Source: Beroe forskalii
Taxonomy: Eukaryota; Ctenophora; Nuda; Beroida; Beroidae
DNA: 64,000 nucleotides
Reading direction: 5' to 3'
Assembly: GCA_011033025.1 (NCBI GenBank)
Contig: WFMF01000273.1
Location: 124,001 to 188,000, forward strand
The notes under the pieces were generated by a model, which had not been told where the DNA came from, did no database searches, and saw only the letters and a list, made by a program, of their open reading frames with translations. Positions 43,001 through 58,000 of this stretch are shown one piece after another (position 1 is the stretch's first letter; every line of letters starts with the position of its first letter). The translations under genes were made by a program, and so were the position numbers.

Positions 43001-46000
43001 CAAGAGCAGTGTAGTTCTTGTCATGAGAAACTCGTGACAACTTTGGTGAGGGAGTTGAATTAGAACCGAGGTTAGGGAGTCCAGGTGATTAGAGGTCCCT
43101 GGAATGGCGATGAAGTGGAATGTTGAACTGGATGTATGATCACAATGTGACTTCTTCTGAGGGACCGTGACATAAACCCCATCCACTGATGTGTGTAATG
43201 ACCAAACAGTTTATCCTCACAGTAAATTAAACAAGATAAATCATGCACTAACTCATTCCAGATATCTAATGTATTTCAGACTTTCAGACATGCAAAGCGA
43301 TGGACAAGGAGTTTGTTAATTATGAAATATCTCTCAAAACGCACTGGAGTACTAATCATGTTAAGCGATTGGGGATAACAAATATTTCAAAAACTGAAAA
43401 AATAACATGCAACATCCTAACCCATTCGTCTTCATCCAAAACAAATTGGTAATAAGTAGGGGGGGGGATCATGTTTTATTTGTATTTTTTTAAATTTTAA
43501 GACAACAAAGAAAATCCAATTTTAAAAAATAAAACTTTGGACAAAATTACAAAAAAGATGTTAAGAAGGATAAAAAGATATAATTCTTATATAATGTTTA
43601 CAGAATGTTTGAAGAGTCCCTTTCATTGAAATCCTCGTCAAATAATACACCCAAATTTTAATAATAAAATCATTATCAGCATCAAAACAATTAATCAGGC
43701 CGGTTATATATCTGTAAATATGTTTGTTTTTTATAGTCCAAACACGATTTTGGATAATTTAGTCTCCACACAAGAGGATTACAAAAAATTTGGAAATCAT
43801 TCTATTTAAGCTACATTATCTTTCTACATCAAAAATCAAATTATTGGAAAAAACATTGAAGGTATGAAACGACCGAAATTAATATTTTGGCCATGAAGAT
43901 CAAAATAAAGCTATCTATTATATAAATTTGGAGATGGCGTGAATTATGTTTGTAAAATTTATTATGTAGTTGTGCAGCAATAACAGGTACTACAATTTAA
44001 GTGGCCTTTTAGTCCATTATAGACCATGCAACATTTCCCAGGTAAACTTCAATTGGATGTAATCTAACCATTTAGCCCATAAAGAAATTATTATATCTCT
44101 GTTCTGGCTTTAATATCATGATCTTTTGTCATTTATTATCAAATTATCTGGATTGAAAAAACATCACTTCACACTTTTTAGTGATTTTTGATATAAGAAA
44201 GATAAAACTTTTGGGCACAAAATACCAAAAACTACAAATTTATAATGATATCCAATTGTAACTGAACATGCAAAACTGGGGCTGGTAAATTAAGTTTGAC
44301 TATGTTTCTATTTAAAATACACGGGTCAAAAATTTAAATATTGAGAACATATATAGGCAGGCTGAAACACAGGATTGCCGGCAATTATGACCCGTAGCGT
44401 AAGTATGATGGAGCCCACGCCCCACACCTGGGGACAACCCAATATTTGAAAAAGGAATGATAGAGTAAAAAGGTTCCCAAATTGGGGCTCCCTCATTTCA
44501 ATATTTTCCCATTCCATACATCTTTAAGAAGTAGGTAAAAAGTTACATTGTGCACTGAAGCAGCTGTAACATCAATGCAAGAGTCCTTCACCCCAGAGTT
44601 AGATATGGATGCAAAACAATTGGAAAAATAGACAAATGCGAGTTAATTTGTCCATGAGACACTAGAAAATGCACTGATCCCCATTTTTCATTAAATTGAA
44701 CATTGTGACTTCATAACATTAGTCGTTTTGATTTCTATAATCGAGAACCATTCCATTGAACAGTCTGCCCACTGAATTACCAGGACATTCTTATCATAGA
44801 GCCGTTCTCCAGCGAACCTCATAACTTGCGGACCTAAGGCAGCATATGCCCTAATAATTGTTATGTGGTTTGATCCAGTTAATCCCAAAACAATGTAATT
44901 AGTGAGGTCTCCGACCATCCGTTGATTTAGTCCACTTTATACATAGATGGAAAGGTCCTGAATGACAATATAAATTTTTAAATATTTTTGTATTTTTTTA
45001 TATTTTTGTATATATTTTATTTTTTGTCCAACAATTTTTTTCCAAATTCATAAAATAGGGTACATTGAACAATTATTTCAAAAAATAAGATCCCCCCTTT
45101 CTAGACCTCTACCATTTCAACTTCAGAAAATAAAGATAAAGATTAGTTCCTTAAAACAGAAGAGGAAAACAACCCTTTTTACTCCCTTTGAAGAAAATTC
45201 AAAGAAAAAGTCAAAATAGATTATATTCCGAATGTTGACAATAAAGGGCCAAATATTCCTCCACATAGACAGATTTTCGAGCATTGACAAATTTTCGAGC
45301 ATAGACAGATTTTCAAGCATAGACAAATTTTCAAGCAAAAACTTACAATCTGTTCTTTTTACGTTTCTTTTGCAATGCCTCGTTTAAGCTGTAGATTTGT
45401 TAAATAGCTGTTCAGATCGTCTATTTTAGCGTTATAAATAACACACCAAGAATATTTACGATTAAAGAACTAATTGGCTAATTATTCATTTCCTCACCGG
45501 ATGGCTTCCTCGAGACGAGCTTCAAGATCAGCAATCTGAAATAATATCAGGTAAAATTAAATTATTAGTGGGGAGTTATCAGGCTGAAATGGGAGTTATC
45601 ATCAAACGTCATTAAAAGAGGTCTGTGGGGGTAACGGTAGAAATCATGCACAAATTTAAGATAACATCAATTTGACAGATAAATTCCAATTCTGAACATG
45701 CAAAACTGTCGTATGTTGCGTCAGGTTGGAACGTTGACCCTTTTGTACAGGCGAGGATTTCAATCTTAAACATTCAAGGGCTGATCTCTCGCCTGAGCTC
45801 AAGATCATGATGGCAGCTGATACAGATTTCAAATAATCCAAAGCCCAATTCACCGAATTTATAAGTCTATACAAAAGGCTATATCTGTCACTGATAACTG
45901 GTAAAGTACACTGTATTATTGTTTTACTTTTACTCACTTTTTAACGCTTCCTCGTGTTTTTGACGTTCCTGTGTCATTTTGTCCTGTAAAGTCGCCATCA

Positions 46001-49000
46001 ATTCGTCAGCCGCCTGAAAAACAGACATGAGAGGGAAACTTTCCACGCTCATTTATGACAGAAGTGATTACTGATTAGATTCAATAAGCGAGTCCAAAAT
46101 TTCGTTCATGACAACCGCAATGATGCTATAATCCAGGCCCATTTGGCCATTTAAATAAAAACTGGCGTGAAAATTGAGTTGATTCGAGGCTTACGTTTGT
46201 GTCTTCCTTGACAGATTGGGAGGTATTCTTCCGCATGCTAAACTCCAAGTTCGCAAGGTTCAGCTTCAGTTCCGTGTTCTCCTGAAGTTATCATCAAATG
46301 TAACAAGCACAAAACTAAGAAACTATAGTCAATAACAGAGTCAAAGATTACACATCTATATTCTATAACGGCGATCTGAGCCAATATTAGCTGCGCAGAT
46401 ATTGAATAGATCAGTAGACTTCTTGAGAAACTTCAGTATAACAGAAGCCGACTTATTGCTTTGGAGACAATAAATAATATCTATTGGATACTAGACATGG
46501 CGCCATAATGTCTCATGGGACAACAACTGAATAATTCCCCGGAGGGAGCTGGTGATGTTCCACTCATAATGAGGACTTTTACTTGGTGCACGTTTCCAGG
46601 TCGTCGTTAGCAAACTCAAATTTCATGCCATAAAGTAGTTAAGTAGAGTAGTAAAGTTTAAAACTAGACAATAAACTAGACAATATCTGATATGATGACG
46701 TCACACCGCCTATCTCTCGTGGGTTGAGGTGGTCTTGGAACCTCAATCATCGCTAGGACTGAGCAGCCCGTGTACACAAGACTTTAATCTTACCATATTT
46801 CAAACTTGGTTTAGTGTCACTTCCCAATAATGGTGTTGCACATTTTATTGAACAGCTCAAAGTGGAAAACAATTGAAAATAAAACCAACTCTATCAAGTC
46901 GTGTAAAATCCGATACTTAGTACTTGAGTACTCGACCATTGTATCGTTTTATAGGGATTTTATAACATCTAAAAAGTTTAAAAGGACATAAATGATCATA
47001 TCCAGTGTTGAAAGACACTGCGGCTTGGCTTTACTTAAAGCGGTTTTAAATAATCCCCGAGCTTACTATAATTATATGATTTATGAACTATCAAATTAAA
47101 GTTTACCTTTAATCACCCTTCATCTCAAAATAATATTAACAGTAAAATGTTTTCCTGTCATATAGAAACAATAATAATAACCTTAAAACGAAGGGGTCAA
47201 GGAGACGATATTCCCTTCAGAAGCTGAGAGAGTTGAAAACGTTAAACAACACAGAGCGAAGGGGTCCGTTTGTGCTTAATTTGAAACGCGCAGAGTCGCA
47301 GTTTTGTCAAGCAGATCAAAGCACATAAAGAAATTATCATATCTCTAGTACACATAATATATCCAAATTATACGTTTAAATGAACGGTTTTAACTTTATT
47401 TCGTAGTAATAAAATATACGTGTATGCGACTACTGTTTTAGCCTGAGGAAAGCTCCAATAATACGCAAATCCTATTAATTAAAGATGATTTATTCGGAGA
47501 AAAGCTTGACATAATTACACGAATTTAAATAAACCAGCATTTAATCTACGCTTGTGAAAAGTAAAACCACTCTAACTTTATTTTTGTACTGTAATTCTTG
47601 ACAAATCTCAACAAATAGACTACTACGTAAACGTTCTGCAGCAGACTTGCTGAAGCTCATTCATTGATAAAGCTCTGGATTAACTGCTTGTTAGGAGTGG
47701 TTGCGTGAGGGGAGTAGCCGAGCATACGTCACCAACTCCCCATTAAAAACCATGGCCATGACGTCACTCTGAACAGTCTATTGTTTGATAGTGACTCGTG
47801 GATATTAGAACGCCACAGGAATACATTCGACACTTCAAAGTGTTGACCGGCGATATGAGTTGGAATATAATCTCAATATATATCGTTTATTGTATATCTC
47901 AGTGAATTGTTTTTAAACTATAGCAGCTAGATTCCTATTCGGCTGGCACAAACAGTCTTTACTCGAATCAAGGAGGAAAGTGTGATAGTTTAGTGATAAT
48001 TTCTACTGGCGTGCAAGTGATAGAACGCATGGCAAGCAAAAACTGTAGATTAATAATGTTTTCCTTGGGCTTGTTAACTTCATGTTATGTAACGACCATG
48101 ATAAGGTTAACATAATTATTTCTCTTAATGATCACCTACAAGATAATGGATAATGAATAATTACAATTACTTACCGGGTAAGACATTTTGGGTGCCCAGG
48201 CAGCTTTGGGCTTGAAGAAGGGCATCTTCTTGTACAAAGATTCAGACGGAAAATATGGACGGAATTTTAGGTAACACAATGAATAATGAAGGGCTTAGGG
48301 TCCGGATCAAAAGCCTAAAATAAAACTTTATCGTCCGGATGAAAAGCTAAATGAAATTATATTTGAAACGCCTTTGGTATTGATTTTCAATTTCTAAGCC
48401 TTGATTTAGAATGAGTGAATCTGGCATATAAAATAGAATTAATTGAAATATTTAATTGGATTAGAGGAACAAAATTTACTTTCTAAAATCAATTATTTGA
48501 AATGAAAGAAGACACAAATGTGCGTGAGGAAGGCTTTTGGTTGGAAACAGAGATAAAGAGATCGAAATAAAAAGGATAAGATAGAAACTCATTTTATCTG
48601 ATGTTCAAGACCATCAAACACCCTAAAAATAGTTCCTTGGTGTCAGATAATTGACGATTATTCATTGATTTGGTCGTCAAATCCAATGTCTTATCTATAT
48701 AACAGGGTCGGGTGCCCCAGGTGGCAGGAAATCCTCCTAATTAGCCTGGCACTAAGCGACTTAAGAGAAAACAAACTGCCGGGGAGGAGAAAACGTACCT
48801 TATTCACAATGACAAGCTATTCAAAATACCATGACGTGAGTACACTCTTCTTCTCAAGAAATCTTATTTGAGCCCAGTGAGTTTAAGATTTGTGGTGTAA
48901 TTGAAATTTGCCCATTGATCTGGATAGATGGCCGAGGATGGAATATCAAATGTCACGTGTTGGTGGCAGCTCAAAGAGATTCTTCATTTCTTGGATACTA

Positions 49001-52000
49001 TCCAAGAAATGAAGAAGATCTCCTGATCTCATACTTCTGCTTCTTCTTCTGGTTTCTTGACAGAGAATGCTTTTAACGGCGTTTTAGTGTTAAATAACAA
49101 GAGACATTGCTTTGGAGGGTTGGATGTAGACATGAATACCTCATGTATATAATACCATATCCAATACCATAGTCACTTTAGGAGTCATGAAGCATGAAGT
49201 TAGGGACATAATTAATAAGTTCAAGAACAAGTCTACTAGGGACACGAAAATAAGTGTGCTAAAATTAGCGGCCGAAGATGATAGTTTTATTGAAATACTT
49301 ACCGATACCATCGAAGCATCCTTTGATCAAGGTATATTTCCTGAATCTCTTAAGCTAGCGCAGGTAGTTCCAATACTCAAGGAAGGGCCAAAGACTGATG
49401 TAGCTAACTATAGACCTATCTCACTCTTAGGCTCTTTCTCTAAAATATATGAAAAATTAATGCACATAAGAATTATGTCCTATCTTGATAAAAATAAGAC
49501 GCTGCATGAACTACAGTACGGCTTTAGGGCAGGCCGGTCATGTGAGCATGCCTTGTTAATGGCTCAAAATACCCTGCTAAGTTCTCTTAACAAGAATGCA
49601 GTATCTCTGCTGCTTCTTATTGATTTCTCTAAGGCGTTTGATATGGTAGATCACGATATACTGCTCCACAAGCTTAACCATTATGGAATTCGGCAAAACC
49701 CTTGATTGGTTAAAAGTTATCTAAACAATAGGAAACAATTTGTAGCGATAGATAACAAAAAGTCATCTAACCAGCATATGTGCGTTTTGGTGTTCCCCAA
49801 AGGGAGCATATTGGGACCTTTGCTCTTTATTATATATATAAATGACATGCCTGGTATAGACAAATTTGCCAAATTCATCCTATATGCTGACGATGCTAAC
49901 ATAATAATTACTGGCAAAAGTGTCTCTGAAATTGAAAATAAGTTAGCAACTTTGAGCTGTAAATTATTCCAATGGGTAAATAGCAATGGCTTGATGCTAA
50001 ACCTCAAAAACCCACTACATGATATTCAGCAGAAATACAATTTTGCAAAATCCCGATCTTAAAATTAACAACTTCCCCATCAAGCGAGTCCAGGAAGCTC
50101 GCTTCCTTGGAGTGATGGTTGACGAAAATTGGCATGGTCTGCTCACATTAAGGCCCTAAGAAGTAAAATGTCAAGATACGTTGGCATTATGTACAAGATA
50201 AAATCCAAAGTTCCTGAACAAGTAAGGCTTCAGATATATCATAGTTTTGTTCAGAGTCATCTTAACTTTTGCTGTTTAGTTTGGGGCTTTACGAACAGAA
50301 GTAACATAAGTCGACTTTTCACCGCACAGAAAAAAGCTATGAGAGCAGTAATGCCGGGATATGTCAACTACTACTACAAGGACGGTAGGCTTCCTACTAG
50401 CACGAAAAGCTCTTTTCAATGATTATGGTATTCTAACAATCCACGGCATTGCAAATCAGGCAGTTCAAATGATGCATAAAGGCCAAAAGTTTTCCGTCCA
50501 TGTTACCAATCTCAATTAAAACCACGATCAATAGTGATATCTTGACTATGAGTACACTGGATCAGACTAATTCCTCGTTTTTAGCATGGTTCAATGAACA
50601 CAACACTCAGGTGTTCAGAAACTCTGTGTTTTTAAAGGTCCACTTTTATACTACGACCAGCGAACGGTACAAAGTTTCCTTTCACCTGCTTGTTGCATCT
50701 CATTCAATATTTTTGAAAATAATTCAAAAGTTTATGATAAAATTACAGTCAGAGGGTGAGCAAAACGATTGAGGACTAATAGCTTCTTAATTTTTGACAT
50801 TAGAGGTCTTAGATCCATGAAATGAAGGCAAAATTGTTAACTACAGTGTATAATGCTAATGAGTGTATTAAATAAGTGTATAAATATTCAATATTAATTT
50901 ATTACAAATTATGATGACGTGATATACAAACTTATAAAATTAATTCGTATATGAATTGTATATGAATGTAATATGAACCGTTTTGCCATAACTAATTAAA
51001 AAAAAATCACGGTTTATCGAGTTTTTTAGAAGATTTATGTTTGACAGTTTTTTATCCGTATTGTTCTTGATTTGCAATAAATTGTTTTGCGAGTTTTTCA
51101 TTGAAGTTATGTTTTGACAGTTTCTATCTATTTTGTTATTATTGATCTGCAGTCTTGGTAATATCCGTATTTCATATGCTCTGAAACAACATATTACATA
51201 AAGATGAACTCCTTAAATACGTAAATCAGTGCTTTATGAGTTTATGTTTTTGTTGGATTGTTAAACTTGTATTGTCTAATATTGATATAATATTGCGGCA
51301 CATTGCCAGCCCCACCGTGGGTTTCACAACAACAACAACAACATAATACTTTTATACGTCGCGCGCGAGATATAAGTGGGTAGGATGACGTCATTATCTT
51401 ATCATAATGTAGTGAGTTGATGACGTTGAACCGCCTATTTTTCGTGCGCGGCGATTAATAACATGTTCATGCGAGGAACGTCAGTGAGACATATGTCGCT
51501 TCAAGGAGAAAGTATTGTTACTCGTCAGACTTTTAAAGGAGCAAATAGAAGCAAAGAGCAACGAAATAACAACTGCGGTTTTTGAATATCTAAATAATAA
51601 ATAAGTTCGGCTGAAAGCGTTGACTCAGAAGACCAATAGACCAGAGCCAATGAGGCGAATATTCTAATGATCAGAGCTAATAATTGTCTTTCTTAGGTAC
51701 CAAAAATAGAAATTTAACTGATTGCTGTTGTCCAATTTCAGGGAATTGTTGAGTACTTCATTTAGTCGTGTTTTTTCATTTGACACAATGGTACAAGTAC
51801 AAATGTAAACGATGAAGTTCTTTGACAATCAATTTTGTCGTTCAACGACATCTTCAGGTCTCAAATTTGATTGCATAAATTAGTATTGTTGGTTCTTGAA
51901 CTCCTACCTTTTCAATGACGCTGAGCAGCTCCGTTCTCTGTTTCAGCAACTGTCTCTCGTCAGCACTCAGCAGGTTCTCAGCTTGTTTCTGAACGGTTTA

Positions 52001-55000
52001 GTTAATTAAGTGGGCACAAATATTTGCTAGGGGGACTGAAGCCCCCCCCCCCCCCCCCAAGATTTTTGAACTGACTCAAAAAAATTCTTACTCCCTATTA
52101 GAATTTCCAAATTAACTGATCTTTACAGTTTACTCATTAAATAAGGAATGATATTGATGCATCATTCGCAATTGTGAAGGTTTCAACATCATATCAACAC
52201 TTCATATAGGCTAGTTTGTAGGTTCAAACCACAGTACAGAAGTGCTGTAATTAATTCATGTCTCTATTTTTAGTAGGCAAAAATAATAATAATAAAGAAA
52301 GGAATAACTAAATTGTGATTTAGGTGGGAGTAAAGTGCAATTACTTTTTATTCTGTAATCGTGTATTCAATGTATACTAGATACCTTCACTTAAGACTTC
52401 ACTCCAAAGGTTTGTCTGGCGGTTGTGTTTAATATCAGATATTAATGTTTTTGGGTGGTAGGGCTTTTCCTTGGTAATGCTCAGTTATAAGGCACATAGT
52501 GTCGCAGCAATCAGAAAATCAAAGGGCCGTTGCCGGGGGCAACTAAATATCATGCTCATATCATACTCATAGATTTATGCAAGTGACATACTGGAATGAA
52601 TAAAAAGATTCAATGATGTTCATAATACCTAAATGCCTAAAAACCAGCAACTGCTCTGGGCTAACAATGGGTCATCAGTTGGGCAAGCCGCAAGGGTGAT
52701 TATGAGGAACAAAATGTTCTGTTGTCTGACGTCGTCAGACCCATTATTTCAAATTTTAAATTTATTTACGACTCTGCGACTCGTGGCGCGCGAGGGGGTG
52801 TGGCAACGCCTGACAAATGTTCTGTACACGGTTTTCAACTGAAACATGAAAACTTGCTCAAGACTTGTTAAAGTACCATTGTATACGACTTATAACTTTC
52901 ACGATTCTTACCCATTTTTGTAGCCCAAAATTCATTCTCAGACATTGAAAAACCCGGGGGGGGGGGGGGGCTCCGCCCCCCTAACCCCCTGGACACCATT
53001 GCCTGGCCTCGATTCGCTCGCCCAGCCCCCCAACTCAAAATTGACAATTACGGACCTGCTCATCAGCGTGTTCCTAGATGCTTAGATGTATGTTCAAAGA
53101 TAGCAAGAAGTAAAAACTGCAATGATAACAAGTGATAACAAATAGAAAATCTTACCCTCAACTTTTCGATGATAACTTTGTTCCTGAAAATATTTGAAAT
53201 TAATATATTGAAAGAGTGGCAACTGGTTACTGGTGACCTAATCGCACATTGTTGAGTTATTGAGTTATTGGTCTGGCATATTATTGTCGTATACCGAATA
53301 ATACCCGATAAGGGTCAAAGCTAAGGGTCAAGGCTTGGTGACCCTTGGGTTAAGGATGGGTTTGAGATACCAAACGAAGTTTGATCCGTCATAAGGGGTA
53401 ACGATATATCAGAGTCGTGTCTAAGGGAGACGTGCAGAAAAATATTTTGATCGAAAAGGGCCTTCAAGATTTTCTTGCCTCCTTATCTTATAGTGCCTAC
53501 TTTTCCAGAAATAGATTCTTCCACGTTCAAGGGGTCAAATTTCTCCATATCTGCGTTCAGTGCAGGTTCAGATTTAATTTCAAGCACTTGTGTCTAAAAA
53601 TAACCGTTCCAGCGCGTTGCAAGTGGCAATTGCGCTGTCAACCACAACAGTGGTGCATGCTACGGAAACGCGCACGACGCGCGCGCGAATTAAAAGTCAC
53701 ACTAGATATTGAAGCGCGCATTTTAACGGGCACAAAAGTTCTCGCGCGTTACATACAACGTTATCGCAAAATGAATAAAATCATGAAATTAAATGCGGCT
53801 AAATGATTCGCGAATTAAAGTCATGGTGAAGCTTTTACGCACTGAATTATAGAATTTAAGTATTATAGGTGAAATGATATGGACCTTGAATTAATTTGGA
53901 GCCTGGCGCATTACATCTAGCCACTTAGATAAATAGCAAGAACTATTGCGTCTACACTGTATGTCGAAGAATCTCTTGAACTCTTAGTGTATATTCCTTC
54001 TCAATTCAGTACTTCTGAAGTAGAGCTATTTCACATTTTCTGGTTCTTACAAATTTTAGTGGGTCATTCGGGAGTAGTGGAGTAATGGATAGCGCAGTTA
54101 GTGGATAGATAGCACGTAGATTACAAGAATAGCCAGGTAACGTACCTAGTGCTATTCGTAGGTGTAAAATTATTATGGAATTATGGAATAAGAATAGGGG
54201 GGATTGAAAAATAGAAGATTTAAGACATGGAATAAGATGTTCCACAGCACACTGTGGCAGGGAACAACACTGGCTGATATGATTCCTTCTTCTTGGTGGC
54301 AACGTCATAGAGTTGGTATGTGCACATAACGTTATACTTCATGTTGGATTGTTTCTTAAGCAAGGCAGAAGAGCAATCAGCGCCATGAGACCACCGATCA
54401 GGGCTGATCAGGCATAAGCGCCGATAAAATTATTTTCCGTCGGCGCCGATCGGGCCACTGATCGGGCCACTGATCGGGCCACTGGTCGGGCCACTGATCG
54501 GGCCACTGATCGGGCCATTGATCGGGCCATTGATCGGGCCAATGATCGGGCCAATGATCGGGCCACTAATCGGGCCACAATCGGGCCACTGATCGGGCCA
54601 CTGATCGGGCCACTGATCGGGCCACTGATCGGGCCAATGATCGGGCCACTAATCGGGCCACAATCGGGCCACTGGTCGGGCCATTGATCGGGCCACTGAC
54701 CAGCACTGATCGGGCCACTGATTGGGCCACTGATCGGGCCACTGATCGGGCCACTGATCAGGCCACTGATCGGGCCATTGATCGGGCCACTGATCAGGCC
54801 ACTGATCGGGCCATTGATCGGGCCACTGATCGGGCCACTGATCGGGCCACTGATCGGGCCACTGGTCGGGCCACTGATCAGGCCGCTGATCGGGCCAATG
54901 ATCAGGCCACTGATCGGGCCACTGGTCGGGCCACGGATCGTGCCACTGGTCGGGCCACTGATCGGGCCACTGATCGGGCCAATGATCGGGCCACTGATCG

Positions 55001-58000
55001 GGCCACAATCGGGCCACTGGTCGGGCCATTGATCGGGCCACTGACCAGCACTGATCGGGCCACTGATTGGGCCACTGATCGGGCCACTGATCAGGCCACT
55101 GATCGGGCCATTGATCGGGCCACTGATCGGGCCACTGATCAGGCCACTGATCGGGCCACTGGTCGGGCCACTGATCGGGCCACTGATCGGGCCAATGATC
55201 GGGCCACTGATCGGGCCACTGATCGGGCCACTGGTCGGGCCACTGATCAGGCCACTGATCGGGCCAATGATCAGGCCACTGATCGGGCCACTGGTCGGGC
55301 CACGGATCGGGCCACTGATCGGGCCACTGGTCGGGCCACTGATCGGGCCAATGATCGGGCCACTGATCGGGCCACAATCGGGCCATTGATCGGGCCACTG
55401 ACCAGCACTGATCGGGCCACTGATTGGGCCACTGATCGGGCCACTGATCAGGCCACTGATCGGGCCATTGATCGGGCCACTGATCGGGCCACTGATCAGG
55501 CCACTGATCGGGCCACTGGTCGGGCCACTGATCGGGCCACTGATCGGGCCAATGATCGGGCCACTGATCGGGCCACTGATCGGGCCACTGGTCGGGCCAC
55601 TGATCGGGCCACTGATCGGGCCAATGATCGGGCCAATGATCGGGCCACTAATCGGGCCACAATCGGGCCACTGGTCGGGCCATTGATCGGGCCACTGACC
55701 AGCACTGATCGGGCCACAGATTGGGCCACTGATCGGGCCACTGATCGGGCCACTGATCAGGCCACTGATCGGGCCACTGGTCGGGCCACGGATCGGGCCA
55801 CTGATCGGGCCACTGGTCGGGCCACTGATCGGGCCAATGATCGGGCCACTGATCGGGCCACAATCGGGCCACTGGTCGGGCCATTGATCGGGCCACTGAT
55901 CGGGCCACTGATTGGGCCACTGATCGGGCCACAATCGGGCCACTGATCGGGCCACTGATCGGGCCACTGATCGGGCCACTGGTCGGGCCACTGATTGGGC
56001 CATTGATCGGGCCACTAATCGGGCCACAATCGGGCCACTGGTCGGGCCATTGATCGGGCCACTGACCAGCACTGATCGGGCCACTGATTGGGCCACTGAT
56101 CGGGCCACTGGTCGGGCCACTGATCAGGCCACTGATCGGGCCACTGATCGGGCCATTGATCGGGCCACTGATTGGGCCACTGATCGGGCCACTGATTGGG
56201 CCACTGATCGGGCCACTGATCGGGCCACTGATCAGGCCACTGATCGGGCCACTGATCAGGCCACTGGTCGGGCCACTGATCGGGCCACTGATCGGGCCAC
56301 TGATCGGGCCAATGATCGGGCCACTAATCGGGCCACAATCGGGCCACTGGTCGGGCCATTGATCGGGCCACTGACCAGCACTGATCGGGCCACTGATTGG
56401 GCCACTGATCGGGCCACTGGTCGGGCCACTGATCAGGCCACTGATCGGGCCACTGGTCGGGCCACGGATCGGGCCACTGATCGGGCCACTGGTCGGGCCA
56501 ATGATCGGGCCACTGATCGGGCCACAATCGGGCCACTGGTCGGGCCATTGATCGGGCCACTGATCGGGCCACTGATTGGGCCACTGATCGGGCCACAATC
56601 GGGCCACTGATCGGGCCACTGATCGGGCCACTGGTCGGGCCACTGATCGGGCCACTGATCGGGCCACTGATCAGGCCACTGATCGGGCCATTGATCGGTC
56701 CACTGATCGGGCCACTGATCAGGCCACTGATCGGGCCACTGATCGGGCCAATGATCGGGCCACTGATCGGGCCACTGGTCGGGCCACTGATCAGGCCACT
56801 GATCGGGCCACTGATCAGGCCACTGATCGGGCCACTGGTCGGGCCACTGATCGGGCCACTGATCGGGCCAATGATCGGGCCACAATCGGGCCACTGATCG
56901 GGCCACTGATCGCCGATCGGGCCACTGATCGGGCCACTGATCGGGCCACTGATCGGGCCACTGATCGGGCCACTGATCAGGCCACTGATCGGGCCATTGA
57001 TCGGGCCACTGATCGGGCCACTGATCAGGCCACTGATCGGGCCATTGATCGGGCCACTGATCAGGCCACTGATCGGGCCATTGATCGGGCCACTGATCGG
57101 GCCACTGATCAGGCCACTGGTCGGGTCAATGATCGGGCCACTGATCGGGCCACTGATCGGGCCACTGGTCGGGCCACTGGTCGGGCCACTGATCGGGCCA
57201 CTGATCGGGCCACTGATCGGGCCACTGGTCGGGCCACTGATCGGGCCACTGATCGGGCCACTGATCGGGCCAATGATCGGGCCACAATCGGGCCACTGAT
57301 CGGGCCACTGATCGCCGATCGGGCCACTGATCGGGCCACTGATCGGGCCACTGATCGGGCCACTGATCGGGCCACTGATCGGGCCACTGATCAGGCCACT
57401 GATCGGGCCATTGATCGGGCCACTGATCGGGCCACTGATCAGGCCACTGATCGGGCCATTGATCGGGCCACTGATCAGGCCACTGATCGGGCCATTGATC
57501 GGGCCACTGATCGGGCCACTGATCAGGCCACTGATCGGGCCACTGGTCGGGCCAATGATCGGGCCACTGATCGGGCCACTGATCGGGCCACTGATCGGGC
57601 CACTGATCGGGCCACTGGTCGGGCCACTGATCGGGCCACTGATCGCCGATCGGGCCACTGATCGGGCCACTGATCGGGCCACTGATCGGGCCACTGATCG
57701 GGCCACTGATCGGGCCACTGATCGGGCCACTGATCGGGCCACTGATCAGCGCCGATTGAAAAGTGCTCACTGCTCATCTTCCCATGACATTAATATGTTA
57801 CAGTGCATTGCGTAGACTATAGCATTTGTACAGCGCAGTGAAATACCAGTTAATTTCCAGTGTAGAGAAGTAGAGACATGTCAATGTGTGTACATGAGGT
57901 ACATGAGTGTAGTTACAGGAGTCAATTAATCTCAGCTGTACTTTCACAGCTCGACCCGTTCTCAATGTGTAAGAAACACTCATATACGCAAATAATAATG

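Noticed and set aside
48665-48871. Short plus-strand ORF near the alternative first exon
   Set aside because: No splice sites or coding-like composition; it ends in ordinary AT-rich intron.
54408-57815. Many long open frames on both strands (up to 570 codons) with WPDQ, GPIS, ARSV, GPLI or RATD repeats
   Set aside because: The 12-bp unit is exactly four codons and contains no stop in these frames, so open reading is automatic. No start context, splice sites or non-repeat domain.
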